Shown one piece after another: positions 36,398 to 43,906 of a DNA stretch of 64,000 nt. Every line of letters starts with the position of its first letter. Position 1 is the stretch's first letter. The stretch comes from Wolbachia endosymbiont of Spodoptera picta. GTDB taxonomy: Bacteria; Pseudomonadota; Alphaproteobacteria; Rickettsiales; Anaplasmataceae. Both the position numbers and the translations under genes were made by a program. The stretch is from NCBI RefSeq assembly GCF_018141665.1, contig NZ_CP067976.1:558001-622000 (forward strand), in the 5' to 3' direction. The notes under the pieces were generated by a model. That model saw nothing but the letters and a program-made list of their open reading frames with translations. It had not been told where the DNA came from and did not search any database.

Positions 36398-37375
36398 ATA
36401 ACGCAAGCAGTATAAACCTGATCCAAATAAGATAAATGAAAACATTTGATGGGCTATAGCAATGGCCATTGGTATATGCAGCAACAAAGTGACTACTCCT
36501 AGAATTACCTGAATGATGACAGAGAATAGCATAACATATAATGGCTTTATACTGGCATTTTTTATTGTGAGTATTGCTGTCAGAACTAATATCAGCAATG
36601 CCAATGCCCGGTGTATGAATTGCACTGTTACTCTATTTTCAAAGATATTTAGCCAAGCAGGCTGTAAGTAAAATAAATCTTCTGGAACAATTTGTCCATC
36701 CATTAGTGGAAAGGTATTATAAATTAAACCAGCATTTAGCCCTGCAACAAATGCACCGAAGATTATTTGTATTGTAACTAGGATTAAAATTATCCATATG
36801 TAACATGTAATGTTGCTATTAATTTTAATTATCTGTTTTGGTTTGATTTGGTAATCAAAAAATTGATATGACAATAATGCAAAGATAACCAATGCAAGCA
36901 GTAAGTGAAGTGCGAGCTTATAGTGACTAACATGAGGATTAGATACCAAACCGCTTTTAACTATATACCAACCGGCAAAAGCTTGTAAAATTCCAAATAA
37001 TAGTGCTGTAGATAACCTTATTACTGCATTTTTAGGTATTCTTTTTTTTAGTGTAAAGTATATAAATGGTAAAATAAAAACTAAACCTGTCAGCCTTGCA
37101 ATTAACCTGTGCACATATTCTATTAAGTATATGGTGCGAAACTCTTCCATACTCATACCATAATTAAATGCTTTATATTCAGGTGTAGCTTCATATTTTG
37201 ATTTTTCTTTTAGCCAGTCTTGTTCACTCAGCGGTGGCAATGTTCCGGTAATTGGTTTCCATTCCGTGATTGACAATCCTGCTTTTGAAAGTCTGGTAAA
37301 TCCACCAATTCCCACCATGCAAATCACCATGAGAGAGCAGAGAAAAAGCCAAATAGCTACAGGTTTTGCTTCCAT
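36380..37375 (-). CDS. ctaA: Heme A synthase (COX15/CtaA, type 2)
   Basis: The enzyme oxidises heme O to heme A for cytochrome c oxidase. The 331-residue protein has eight predicted membrane segments and the conserved His pairs in HRLIARLTG, HYKLALHLLL, HRALALL and HQMFSF. The GGFTRLSKAGLSITEWKP motif is typical of the alphaproteobacterial/mitochondrial form. Its start overlaps the end of the glycosyltransferase gene by 19 bp, so it is read from the same transcript. Confidence 0.95.
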   Translation of the reverse strand: MEAKPVAIWLFLCSLMVICMVGIGGFTRLSKAGLSITEWKPITGTLPPLSEQDWLKEKSKYEATPEYKAFNYGMSMEEFRTIYLIEYVHRLIARLTGLVFILPFIYFTLKKRIPKNAVIRLSTALLFGILQAFAGWYIVKSGLVSNPHVSHYKLALHLLLALVIFALLSYQFFDYQIKPKQIIKINSNITCYIWIILILVTIQIIFGAFVAGLNAGLIYNTFPLMDGQIVPEDLFYLQPAWLNIFENRVTVQFIHRALALLILVLTAILTIKNASIKPLYVMLFSVIIQVILGVVTLLLHIPMAIAIAHQMFSFILFGSGLYCLRYLRNQI

Positions 37376-38946
37376 AATCCATGCTGAGTTTTATTCCATT
37401 GCTGAGGGTGAATAACAAATTCCCACAAAGCTAGAAAAGCTGCAACGCTATGTAGTAGACTATAGACGGGAAAAAATATTGATACTATATAAAAATAAAA
37501 AGGCATTTTTTGTTGTCTGATAGCTATTATCAAAAAAATCAAGTTAATACCGTATACTATTATAAAATAATATAAGAATAATTCATTCAAAATTTGAGTC
37601 AGCACCAATGAAAGTAACAAAAAAGGAGTCGTGAAAAATATAAAAGCTGAGGAACCAACAAAAAGGTTTAATAGCAAAACTCCCTTAAGCCCAGTGTGCT
37701 TAAAAAGTAATTTTATATTTTTTAAATGAACGATATAAGTTTGCATATAACCTTTAATCCAGCGTGCTCTTTGTTTGATCCAAGCAAACACAGTAGTTGG
37801 TGATTCTTCCAATGTTTCTGAATCAATAATCCTGGTTTTATATCCCATTTGCGCAAGTCTCAAACCAAGGTCAGCGTCTTCAGTGACATTGTAAGCATCC
37901 CAAAAAAGCACTTTCTTTAAAATTTCCACTGAAAAATGGTTACTGCTACCACCCAAAGGTATTGGCATGTTCATTTTTTGAAATCCAGGCAAAAAATATT
38001 GAAACCAGTTCATATACTCGAGAGAAAAGAATTTTGTAAGAAAATTGCAACCAAAGTTATAGTAATTTAATTTCGCCTGTACACAAGCCAACTTTTCGTC
38101 GCCCTTATTAAATTCAATTAGTGCTTTTTTTAACTGCAACGGATCTGGCTTGTCATCTGCATCATATATTACCACATACTTTCCTCTAGCAAAGCTCATA
38201 GCATAATTGCATGACTTAGCTTTTGTTCTAGGCAGAGAATGAGGCACTTTTATTACTTCAAAATACTGTGGTAAAGTGCACTTTTCTATAGCTGCCAACA
38301 TTTCTTGGTCATCGCTATCTATCACAAGCTTTACATCTAATTTTGATTTTGGATAATCCAAACTTTCAATGCTCTTAATCAATTGCTTTATAACCGCATT
38401 CTCTTTAAAAGCAGGCAATAAAATAGTATATATAGGTTCATTCATCTTATCATAATCTGCTTTTTGGTTAGAAATTTTACGCAAGCCAAAAATTTTAGTT
38501 ACAAATTTGAATAAAGAACTAGAACATCCGATTATAAATATCAACATCAAAGCAAAATATGCATATTTTTTTGTCAGTGTTAAAGTTGAAATCATAACAA
38601 AGAAAGAGGAAAAAAAGATTGAACTGAGCCTAATGCTTTTAGCTGAAAAATTAGGATTCTTATAATATAAGTAGTTACTTGCAAATTCTGAAATACCAAA
38701 GTGTGAGTTAAGAAGATTTAAAATCTGTTTGCTATCTACTTTTATCAATACATATTCAATACCGTAATGAGATTCGACCCAAAGATTGATATCTTGGCTT
38801 ATGTCTTCAACCATAAAAAAAGTAGTATCATTTAAATTTTGCCAAGGAATTATATTAAACCTATAGTAGAAAAGTTTCTCTTGTTCTTTGCATAAACTAG
38901 AATCAAATTTAATTTTTTCTACATTATCAGTTTGAAGTACAGGCAT
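37357..38946 (-). CDS. Family 2 glycosyltransferase, membrane-bound, with GspE-N-like start
   Basis: The 529-residue protein has the processive GT2 motifs: VVIYDADDKPDP (D-x-D type), VTEDADLGLRLAQMG and QRARWIKGY (QxxRW). Membrane helices lie near 120-150 and at the C-terminus. The first ~75 residues (IIPWQNLNDTTFFMVED and on to VDSKQILNLL) resemble the type II secretion GspE N-terminal domain, a fusion seen in some bacterial GT2s. The acceptor is unknown. It follows the ATP synthase b gene by 5 bp. Confidence 0.85.
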   Translation of the reverse strand: MPVLQTDNVEKIKFDSSLCKEQEKLFYYRFNIIPWQNLNDTTFFMVEDISQDINLWVESHYGIEYVLIKVDSKQILNLLNSHFGISEFASNYLYYKNPNFSAKSIRLSSIFFSSFFVMISTLTLTKKYAYFALMLIFIIGCSSSLFKFVTKIFGLRKISNQKADYDKMNEPIYTILLPAFKENAVIKQLIKSIESLDYPKSKLDVKLVIDSDDQEMLAAIEKCTLPQYFEVIKVPHSLPRTKAKSCNYAMSFARGKYVVIYDADDKPDPLQLKKALIEFNKGDEKLACVQAKLNYYNFGCNFLTKFFSLEYMNWFQYFLPGFQKMNMPIPLGGSSNHFSVEILKKVLFWDAYNVTEDADLGLRLAQMGYKTRIIDSETLEESPTTVFAWIKQRARWIKGYMQTYIVHLKNIKLLFKHTGLKGVLLLNLFVGSSAFIFFTTPFLLLSLVLTQILNELFLYYFIIVYGINLIFLIIAIRQQKMPFYFYIVSIFFPVYSLLHSVAAFLALWEFVIHPQQWNKTQHGLWKQNL

Positions 38947-38951
38947 TAAAC

Positions 38952-39428
38952 TTAATGCAACTTTTTGCTCAAGTCACGTGAAAACGAAGATATAACCTCA
39001 CTACTACGCTTATCATCTTTACGTTCATGCATTATTTTTTTTACAGCATCAGCAGCTATACTCGCTGTGTTAGCTTGTAAATCCCCAAGAGCTTTTTCAA
39101 CTTGGTCAGTAACTTTCTTCAAATTAGAATGGGCATTTTCATCTAACGTTTGATCGAGTTGCTGTCTATTATGCTTAATAATACTATTAGCCTTATCAAG
39201 TGCTTCATTCATCATTTTGTTAACTTCTACATCTAATTTTTTGTATTTTTCAGAAGATTTTTTGTAATACTCCAACATATCTTTTCTGAATTTTTCAGTT
39301 TCTTCACTTGAAAACTTGCTTTTGTTACGTTTATTGTTAAGCGCGTTTTTTATTACCTTCCTTAGCAATTTATACGAGAGGATAAAACCTACTAAAAAAG
39401 CAAGGCTTATAACTAGTAATGTAGACAT
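38952..39428 (-). CDS. atpF: F0F1 ATP synthase subunit B
   Basis: Subunit b forms the peripheral stalk. I chose ATG 39428, 7 bp after the b' stop, giving an immediate N-terminal membrane helix (STLLVISLAFLVGFIL) and a long coiled coil. An in-frame start at 39479 would add 17 residues inside the b' gene. The protein is ~158 residues. The order a-c-b'-b is the alphaproteobacterial F0 operon. Confidence 0.9.
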   Translation of the reverse strand: MSTLLVISLAFLVGFILSYKLLRKVIKNALNNKRNKSKFSSEETEKFRKDMLEYYKKSSEKYKKLDVEVNKMMNEALDKANSIIKHNRQQLDQTLDENAHSNLKKVTDQVEKALGDLQANTASIAADAVKKIMHERKDDKRSSEVISSFSRDLSKKLH

Positions 39429-39435
39429 AAAAACC

Positions 39436-39915
39436 CTAAAATTCTTTGGATACCAAATCAGCAACAAATTCCTCTTCAATCTCAGAATTAGTTAACTTAG
39501 TATAGTAAATCAAAGCAATACTAGTAGCCATTTGTTTTAATTCACTAATATACTTAGATTTAAATTGTACTACCTTTTCTTCAACAAGTTTAATCATCTT
39601 CTTGTCTTCCTCTTCCAATATATCCTTAACATTCGCTTTCATTTCTTCTACTTGAGCAAATGCATCATCTATGATTTTTTTTGCCCGTACTCTAGCTTGA
39701 TTTAAAGCTGCATTATACTTGGCAATTTGCTCTTCTGTAAGTCTTAAAAGGTGAACAGAACTATTAAAAGAATCTAATATCCCCTTACTCCTAGTGTTTA
39801 TTATTTCATCTAACCTTGGTAAGAACAAACAACTTACTACAAAAAAAAGTGAAGAGAAAAAAATTAAAAACCAAAAAACTTGAGAAAAGAAAGTGGAAAC
39901 ATCAAGCTGCGGCAT
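39436..39915 (-). CDS. atpG: F0F1 ATP synthase subunit B'
   Basis: The 159-residue protein opens with MPQLDVSTFFSQVFWFLI, the signature of the b/b' family, then a membrane helix and an amphipathic coiled coil. It pairs with b in the stalk. It lies 10 bp after atpE and 7 bp before atpF. Confidence 0.9.
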   Translation of the reverse strand: MPQLDVSTFFSQVFWFLIFFSSLFFVVSCLFLPRLDEIINTRSKGILDSFNSSVHLLRLTEEQIAKYNAALNQARVRAKKIIDDAFAQVEEMKANVKDILEEEDKKMIKLVEEKVVQFKSKYISELKQMATSIALIYYTKLTNSEIEEEFVADLVSKEF

Positions 39916-39925
39916 GTGTCAAACA

Positions 39926-40147
39926 CTACAATATTAATATCATCGCAATTACAAACGCAAGAAATCCCATAATCTCAACCATAGCAGCACCAACATAAAC
40001 GTAAGTTTTCATTTGACCTTCCGATTCAGGGTTTCTCGCAATCCCACTTAGCATAGTAGAGAAAATATTAGCTACACCCAAACCAGCACCTAACATAGCA
40101 AACGCCATCAAACCAACCGCTACAAATTTTAAAGCTACTAAATCCAT
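39926..40147 (-). CDS. atpE: F0F1 ATP synthase subunit C
   Basis: The 73-residue hairpin has the Gly-rich first helix (GAGLGVANIFS), the polar loop (ARNPESEG) and the proton-carrying Glu in the second helix (AAMVEIMGFLAF). It builds the rotor ring. It lies 61 bp downstream of atpB. Confidence 0.97.
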   Translation of the reverse strand: MDLVALKFVAVGLMAFAMLGAGLGVANIFSTMLSGIARNPESEGQMKTYVYVGAAMVEIMGFLAFVIAMILIL

Positions 40148-40208
40148 ATACTACCTTTAACTATTCCTTAAATAATATTATAAAATGTTCTACAGGTAAG
40201 TCAAGCAC

Positions 40209-40934
40209 TCACTTTACTGTATCTGACAAATATACGCACGTTAATATAGTAAATATATAAGCTTGTAAAACTGCAACAAAAACTTCAAATCCTATTAGTG
40301 CAATTATAAACAAAAAAGGTGCAGGAGTAAGAAATATGTTCATATTTATGACGAATCCTGCTATCACTTTGATGATTGTATGACCTGCAATCATATTTGC
40401 TGCAAGCCTTATTGATAAACTAATCGGTCTTACTAAATAAGCAAATAATTTAATAATGATGATTATAGGTGCAAGCCACGAAGGAGTTCCTTTTGGTAGC
40501 AATATGCGTAAAAATTCTACTCCTCTTTCTTTAAAACCAACAATCGTTATATAAGTAAAAACCACCATTGATAAAGCGAAGGTAACTATCACATGACTTG
40601 TGACCGTGAAACTATAAGGAAGAACACCAACTAAATTACACGATAAAATGAAAATAAATACTGTAAATATCAAAGGAATGTGCTCCAAACCTTTGCTTCC
40701 AGTGTTACTTTCTATTATTGAAATAACAAAATCATATACATATTCAACTGCAGCTTGCAAATATCCTGGTATTACTGCACCTTTTCTTATTCCAAGGAGC
40801 AAAAACAGTACCATTAATATCACCGAGATCATCATAAAAAGAGATGAGTTGGTAAAGTTTATGTCATACCCAAATAATTTTGGTAGTTCTATTATTGTAT
40901 ATACTTTAAATTGTTCTAGCGGATTTAACGCCAT
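40209..40934 (-). CDS. atpB: F0F1 ATP synthase subunit A
   Basis: The 241-residue membrane protein contains the essential Arg in the helix SLSIRLAANMIAGH and the family end (LQAYIFTILTCVYLSD). It forms the proton half-channels. It heads the atpB-E-b'-b operon; the F1 genes are elsewhere. Confidence 0.97.
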   Translation of the reverse strand: MALNPLEQFKVYTIIELPKLFGYDINFTNSSLFMMISVILMVLFLLLGIRKGAVIPGYLQAAVEYVYDFVISIIESNTGSKGLEHIPLIFTVFIFILSCNLVGVLPYSFTVTSHVIVTFALSMVVFTYITIVGFKERGVEFLRILLPKGTPSWLAPIIIIIKLFAYLVRPISLSIRLAANMIAGHTIIKVIAGFVINMNIFLTPAPFLFIIALIGFEVFVAVLQAYIFTILTCVYLSDTVK

Positions 40935-40967
40935 CTTGATTTATATAATTAAACTATAATAGTAAGT

Positions 40968-40996
40968 AAAATATAGATTTTATAGGGTAAAGTCAA
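40968..40996 (-). promoter_or_regulatory. Candidate promoter of the atpB operon
   Basis: On the minus strand TTGACT (40996-40991) and TATTTT (40973-40968) are spaced 17 bp, 33 bp before the atpB ATG. Confidence 0.4.
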
Positions 40997-41120
40997 GAAT
41001 TAAGATAGAAGATCCATACCATTATGGCATAAATATATCAACAAAGTATGTGATTAGAATGCTAATTATAGCCAGCGTTCCATTTAAAAATTCACTAATC
41101 TTATTAAGTTACTTAATACC

Positions 41121-41149
41121 TTGACTTAACATCTTATTTTAATTATAAT
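41121..41149 (+). promoter_or_regulatory. Strong promoter of the 93-aa ORF
   Basis: TTGACT (41121-41126), a 17-bp spacer and a perfect TATAAT (41144-41149) end 24 bp before the ATG; GAGGT precedes the start. Confidence 0.6.
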
Positions 41150-41173
41150 TTAACTTTTAGTTGAGGTATTATT

Positions 41174-41455
41174 ATGGATGGAATAGATTTTATTAATCAG
41201 CCTTTAAATTTAGAACAGGAGTTTGGTAACGGATATATCAAATTGACAGATGGTTCCTTTAACGAATACACTGGCCATTATCAAATAGGAAGCGAAATAC
41301 TAGATGAAAGTCATAATATGATAGGAAACTTAACTATTGATGGTTACATTTGTAATTTCTATGAAGATAATCACAATATGAATCTCAAATTTTCTATGGA
41401 AGTAGATTTAAAAGGTGATATAGAGAAGATAAGCTTTTTTCACAAAAATATATAA
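41174..41455 (+). CDS. Hypothetical protein, 93 aa
   Basis: The product is acidic and beta-rich, without Cys-rich, membrane or signal sequences (MDGIDFINQPLNLEQ start, DLKGDIEKISFFHKNI end). No family is recognised. The gene has its own strong promoter, a GAGGT ribosome site and a 12-bp hairpin 11 bp after the stop, so it looks like a real, well-expressed single gene. Confidence 0.72.
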   Translation: MDGIDFINQPLNLEQEFGNGYIKLTDGSFNEYTGHYQIGSEILDESHNMIGNLTIDGYICNFYEDNHNMNLKFSMEVDLKGDIEKISFFHKNI

Positions 41456-41466
41456 AATTACAATAG

Positions 41467-41495
41467 CTTCTACATCACTGCTCGTGATGTAGAGG
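41467..41495 (+). terminator. Hairpin after the 93-aa ORF, probable terminator
   Basis: CTTCTACATCAC (41467-41478) pairs with GTGATGTAGAGG (41484-41495) with one wobble and a 5-nt loop. It lacks a strong T run, so termination is probable rather than certain. Confidence 0.5.
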
Positions 41496-41566
41496 TATTC
41501 CACTACAACAAACTTTAAAAGCATCACATTTTACATTACAATAAATTTTTGTTTCTTGTTAGATAG

Positions 41567-43906
41567 ATGAAATTCACATTATCTTGGTTATTAGAGTACT
41601 TAGAAACCAATGCCAGTTTAGAAGAAATTACTGATAAGCTAACTCACATAGGATTGGAAGTAGAAGATGTGGTCAACAATACCAAATTGGCCGAGTTTGT
41701 TATTGCAAAAGTATTAGAAGTCACACCTCATCCAAATGCTGATAAATTAAAATTATGTAAAGTAAATGATGGAAGTAAAGTTCTGCAGATAATCTGCGGA
41801 GTAAAAAATGTTAAAGAAGGCATGAAGACTGTACTTGCACCTCTTGGTAGCACATTGCCAGAAAGCAACTTTACAATTAAGCCTAAAAAAATAAGAGGAG
41901 TGCTAAGTGAAGGGATGCTCTGCTCTGCTTTCGAACTTGCGTTGACTCAAAATGAAAGTGAAGGAATAATTGAGCTTTCTGACGATTATAAAGTAGGGGA
42001 TAAATTTTTTAATTGCGATCCTGTAATTGATATAAATGTCACTCCAAATCGTGGAGATTGCCTAGGTGTTTATGGAATAGCACGTGATCTAGCAGCAACT
42101 GGAATTGGAACGTTAAAGACTTTAATCATTCCACAACTTACCTGCTCTATAAATTCACCAGTAAACGTCAAAGTTACCGACGGGGAGAGCTTTATTAGTG
42201 GAATATACATCACCAATGTAAAAAATAGAGAGAGCCCAAAATGGTTAAAAGATAAATTGGAATCTATAGGAATGCGCTCCATTTCTGCAATAGTTGATAT
42301 TACTAATTACATCATGATATCCTTTAATCGCCCAATGCATGCATATAATGCAAAAAAAATAGAAGGAGAGCTCACAGTACGTAAAGCAAACGATGGAGAA
42401 AAATTTATTGGTTTAAATGATAAAGAATACTCATTAAATAAAGACATAAGTGTTATTTCTGATGATAAAAATGTTCATGCAATTGCTGGAATTATAGGTA
42501 GTAAGTACAGTGAATGCACTCTTGAGACTACTGATATTTTTTTAGAGTCTACTTGGTTTGATCCTATCTCTATCACTAAATCTTCAAGGCAACTAGGCAT
42601 CTCCACAGACTCAAGTTACAGGTTTGCACGTTCAGTTGACCCTAGTTTTACCCTTGATGGACTCAATCTTGCAGCCCAGATGATTTTAGATTTATGTGGC
42701 GGAAAAGTGTCAAGCATAGTGTCTGCTGGCAATTTGAATAAGGCTGATACCAAGATAAATTTTGATTATCAGAATGCAAACAAACTTGGAAGTGTATCTG
42801 CATCACCTAATGAGGTATTCGATATTTTAACAAAGCTAGGGTTTAGTATCGATAAAAAAACCGAAGGTAATTGGAATATACAAGTACCAAGCTGGAGACC
42901 GGACGTAACCATACCTGCTGACTTAGTTGAAGAGGCAGTAAGAATATACGGCTATGATAAAATAAAGGAAGAGCAACTAGCAGAAGACGTTACAGTAGAA
43001 GAAGAGACACAAGATGATTTACGCATTTTAATGACAAGCAGAGGGTTTCATGAAGTGATAACTTGGTCTTTTATGAGTGAATCAATAGCTGAAAAGTTTG
43101 GTTACTTGAATAAATTATTTATTATCGACAACCCATTTAATAATGACTTTAACATAATGAGACCAAGCATCATACCAAATTTGTTAAAAGTTACTGCAGA
43201 TAATACTGCCCATGGTACACCTGATTGTGCAATTTTTGAAATTGGGCCAATTTATAATGATGAAGCTCAGTCTAAGTATGTTTTAAGCGGAATCAGGTCA
43301 GGAAATAATCTACCACGAAACCATTATAACACTGACAGGAAAATAGATGTTTTTGACGCAAAGGCTGACCTCATAACAGCTTTGGAACTTTTTAATATCA
43401 ATTGTGATAATTTAGCAATAAAGAGAGCAGAAAAAGAATATTATCACCCAGGAAAATCAGGCTCCTTATCTTTTAGAAGTAAAATAGTTGGTTATTTTGG
43501 AGAATTGCATCCGAGTATATTGGATTTTTTTAACATCAAACAAAAAATTGTAGGCTTTGAGTTGATATTAGAAAATATCGAAAATTTACCTATAAGTAGA
43601 AAAAAATTTGTCAATTATAAATATCAAAGTGTAAAACGCGATTTTGCGTTTATTGTAAATAAAGATATAGAAGCAGGTAGTATAATCAATATGGTGAAAA
43701 AAAGCTCAGAGCTCATCACAGAAGTTTTGATATTTGATGTATATCATGGAAACAATATAGAATCGAATAAGATGTCTATAGCATTTTCAGTTACTTTCTG
43801 CTCTCCAACTCACACTTTAACTGAAGAGGAAATCCAAAAAGAATCAAATATGATAGTCAACTTAGTGTGTAAAAATACTGAAGGAACTTTGAGAGCTCAT
43901 TATTAA
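41567..43906 (+). CDS. pheT: Phenylalanyl-tRNA synthetase beta subunit
   Basis: The 779-residue subunit pairs with PheS to charge tRNA-Phe. It has the N-terminal EMAP/OB tRNA-binding domain (residues ~40-150, HPNADKLKLCKV), the B3/B4 editing region, the B5 domain, the catalytic-like core and the C-terminal ferredoxin-like anticodon-binding domain (from ~685, YKYQSVKRDFAFIV). pheS is not adjacent. Its end overlaps the convergent 921-residue gene by 4 bp. Confidence 0.96.
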   Translation: MKFTLSWLLEYLETNASLEEITDKLTHIGLEVEDVVNNTKLAEFVIAKVLEVTPHPNADKLKLCKVNDGSKVLQIICGVKNVKEGMKTVLAPLGSTLPESNFTIKPKKIRGVLSEGMLCSAFELALTQNESEGIIELSDDYKVGDKFFNCDPVIDINVTPNRGDCLGVYGIARDLAATGIGTLKTLIIPQLTCSINSPVNVKVTDGESFISGIYITNVKNRESPKWLKDKLESIGMRSISAIVDITNYIMISFNRPMHAYNAKKIEGELTVRKANDGEKFIGLNDKEYSLNKDISVISDDKNVHAIAGIIGSKYSECTLETTDIFLESTWFDPISITKSSRQLGISTDSSYRFARSVDPSFTLDGLNLAAQMILDLCGGKVSSIVSAGNLNKADTKINFDYQNANKLGSVSASPNEVFDILTKLGFSIDKKTEGNWNIQVPSWRPDVTIPADLVEEAVRIYGYDKIKEEQLAEDVTVEEETQDDLRILMTSRGFHEVITWSFMSESIAEKFGYLNKLFIIDNPFNNDFNIMRPSIIPNLLKVTADNTAHGTPDCAIFEIGPIYNDEAQSKYVLSGIRSGNNLPRNHYNTDRKIDVFDAKADLITALELFNINCDNLAIKRAEKEYYHPGKSGSLSFRSKIVGYFGELHPSILDFFNIKQKIVGFELILENIENLPISRKKFVNYKYQSVKRDFAFIVNKDIEAGSIINMVKKSSELITEVLIFDVYHGNNIESNKMSIAFSVTFCSPTHTLTEEEIQKESNMIVNLVCKNTEGTLRAHY

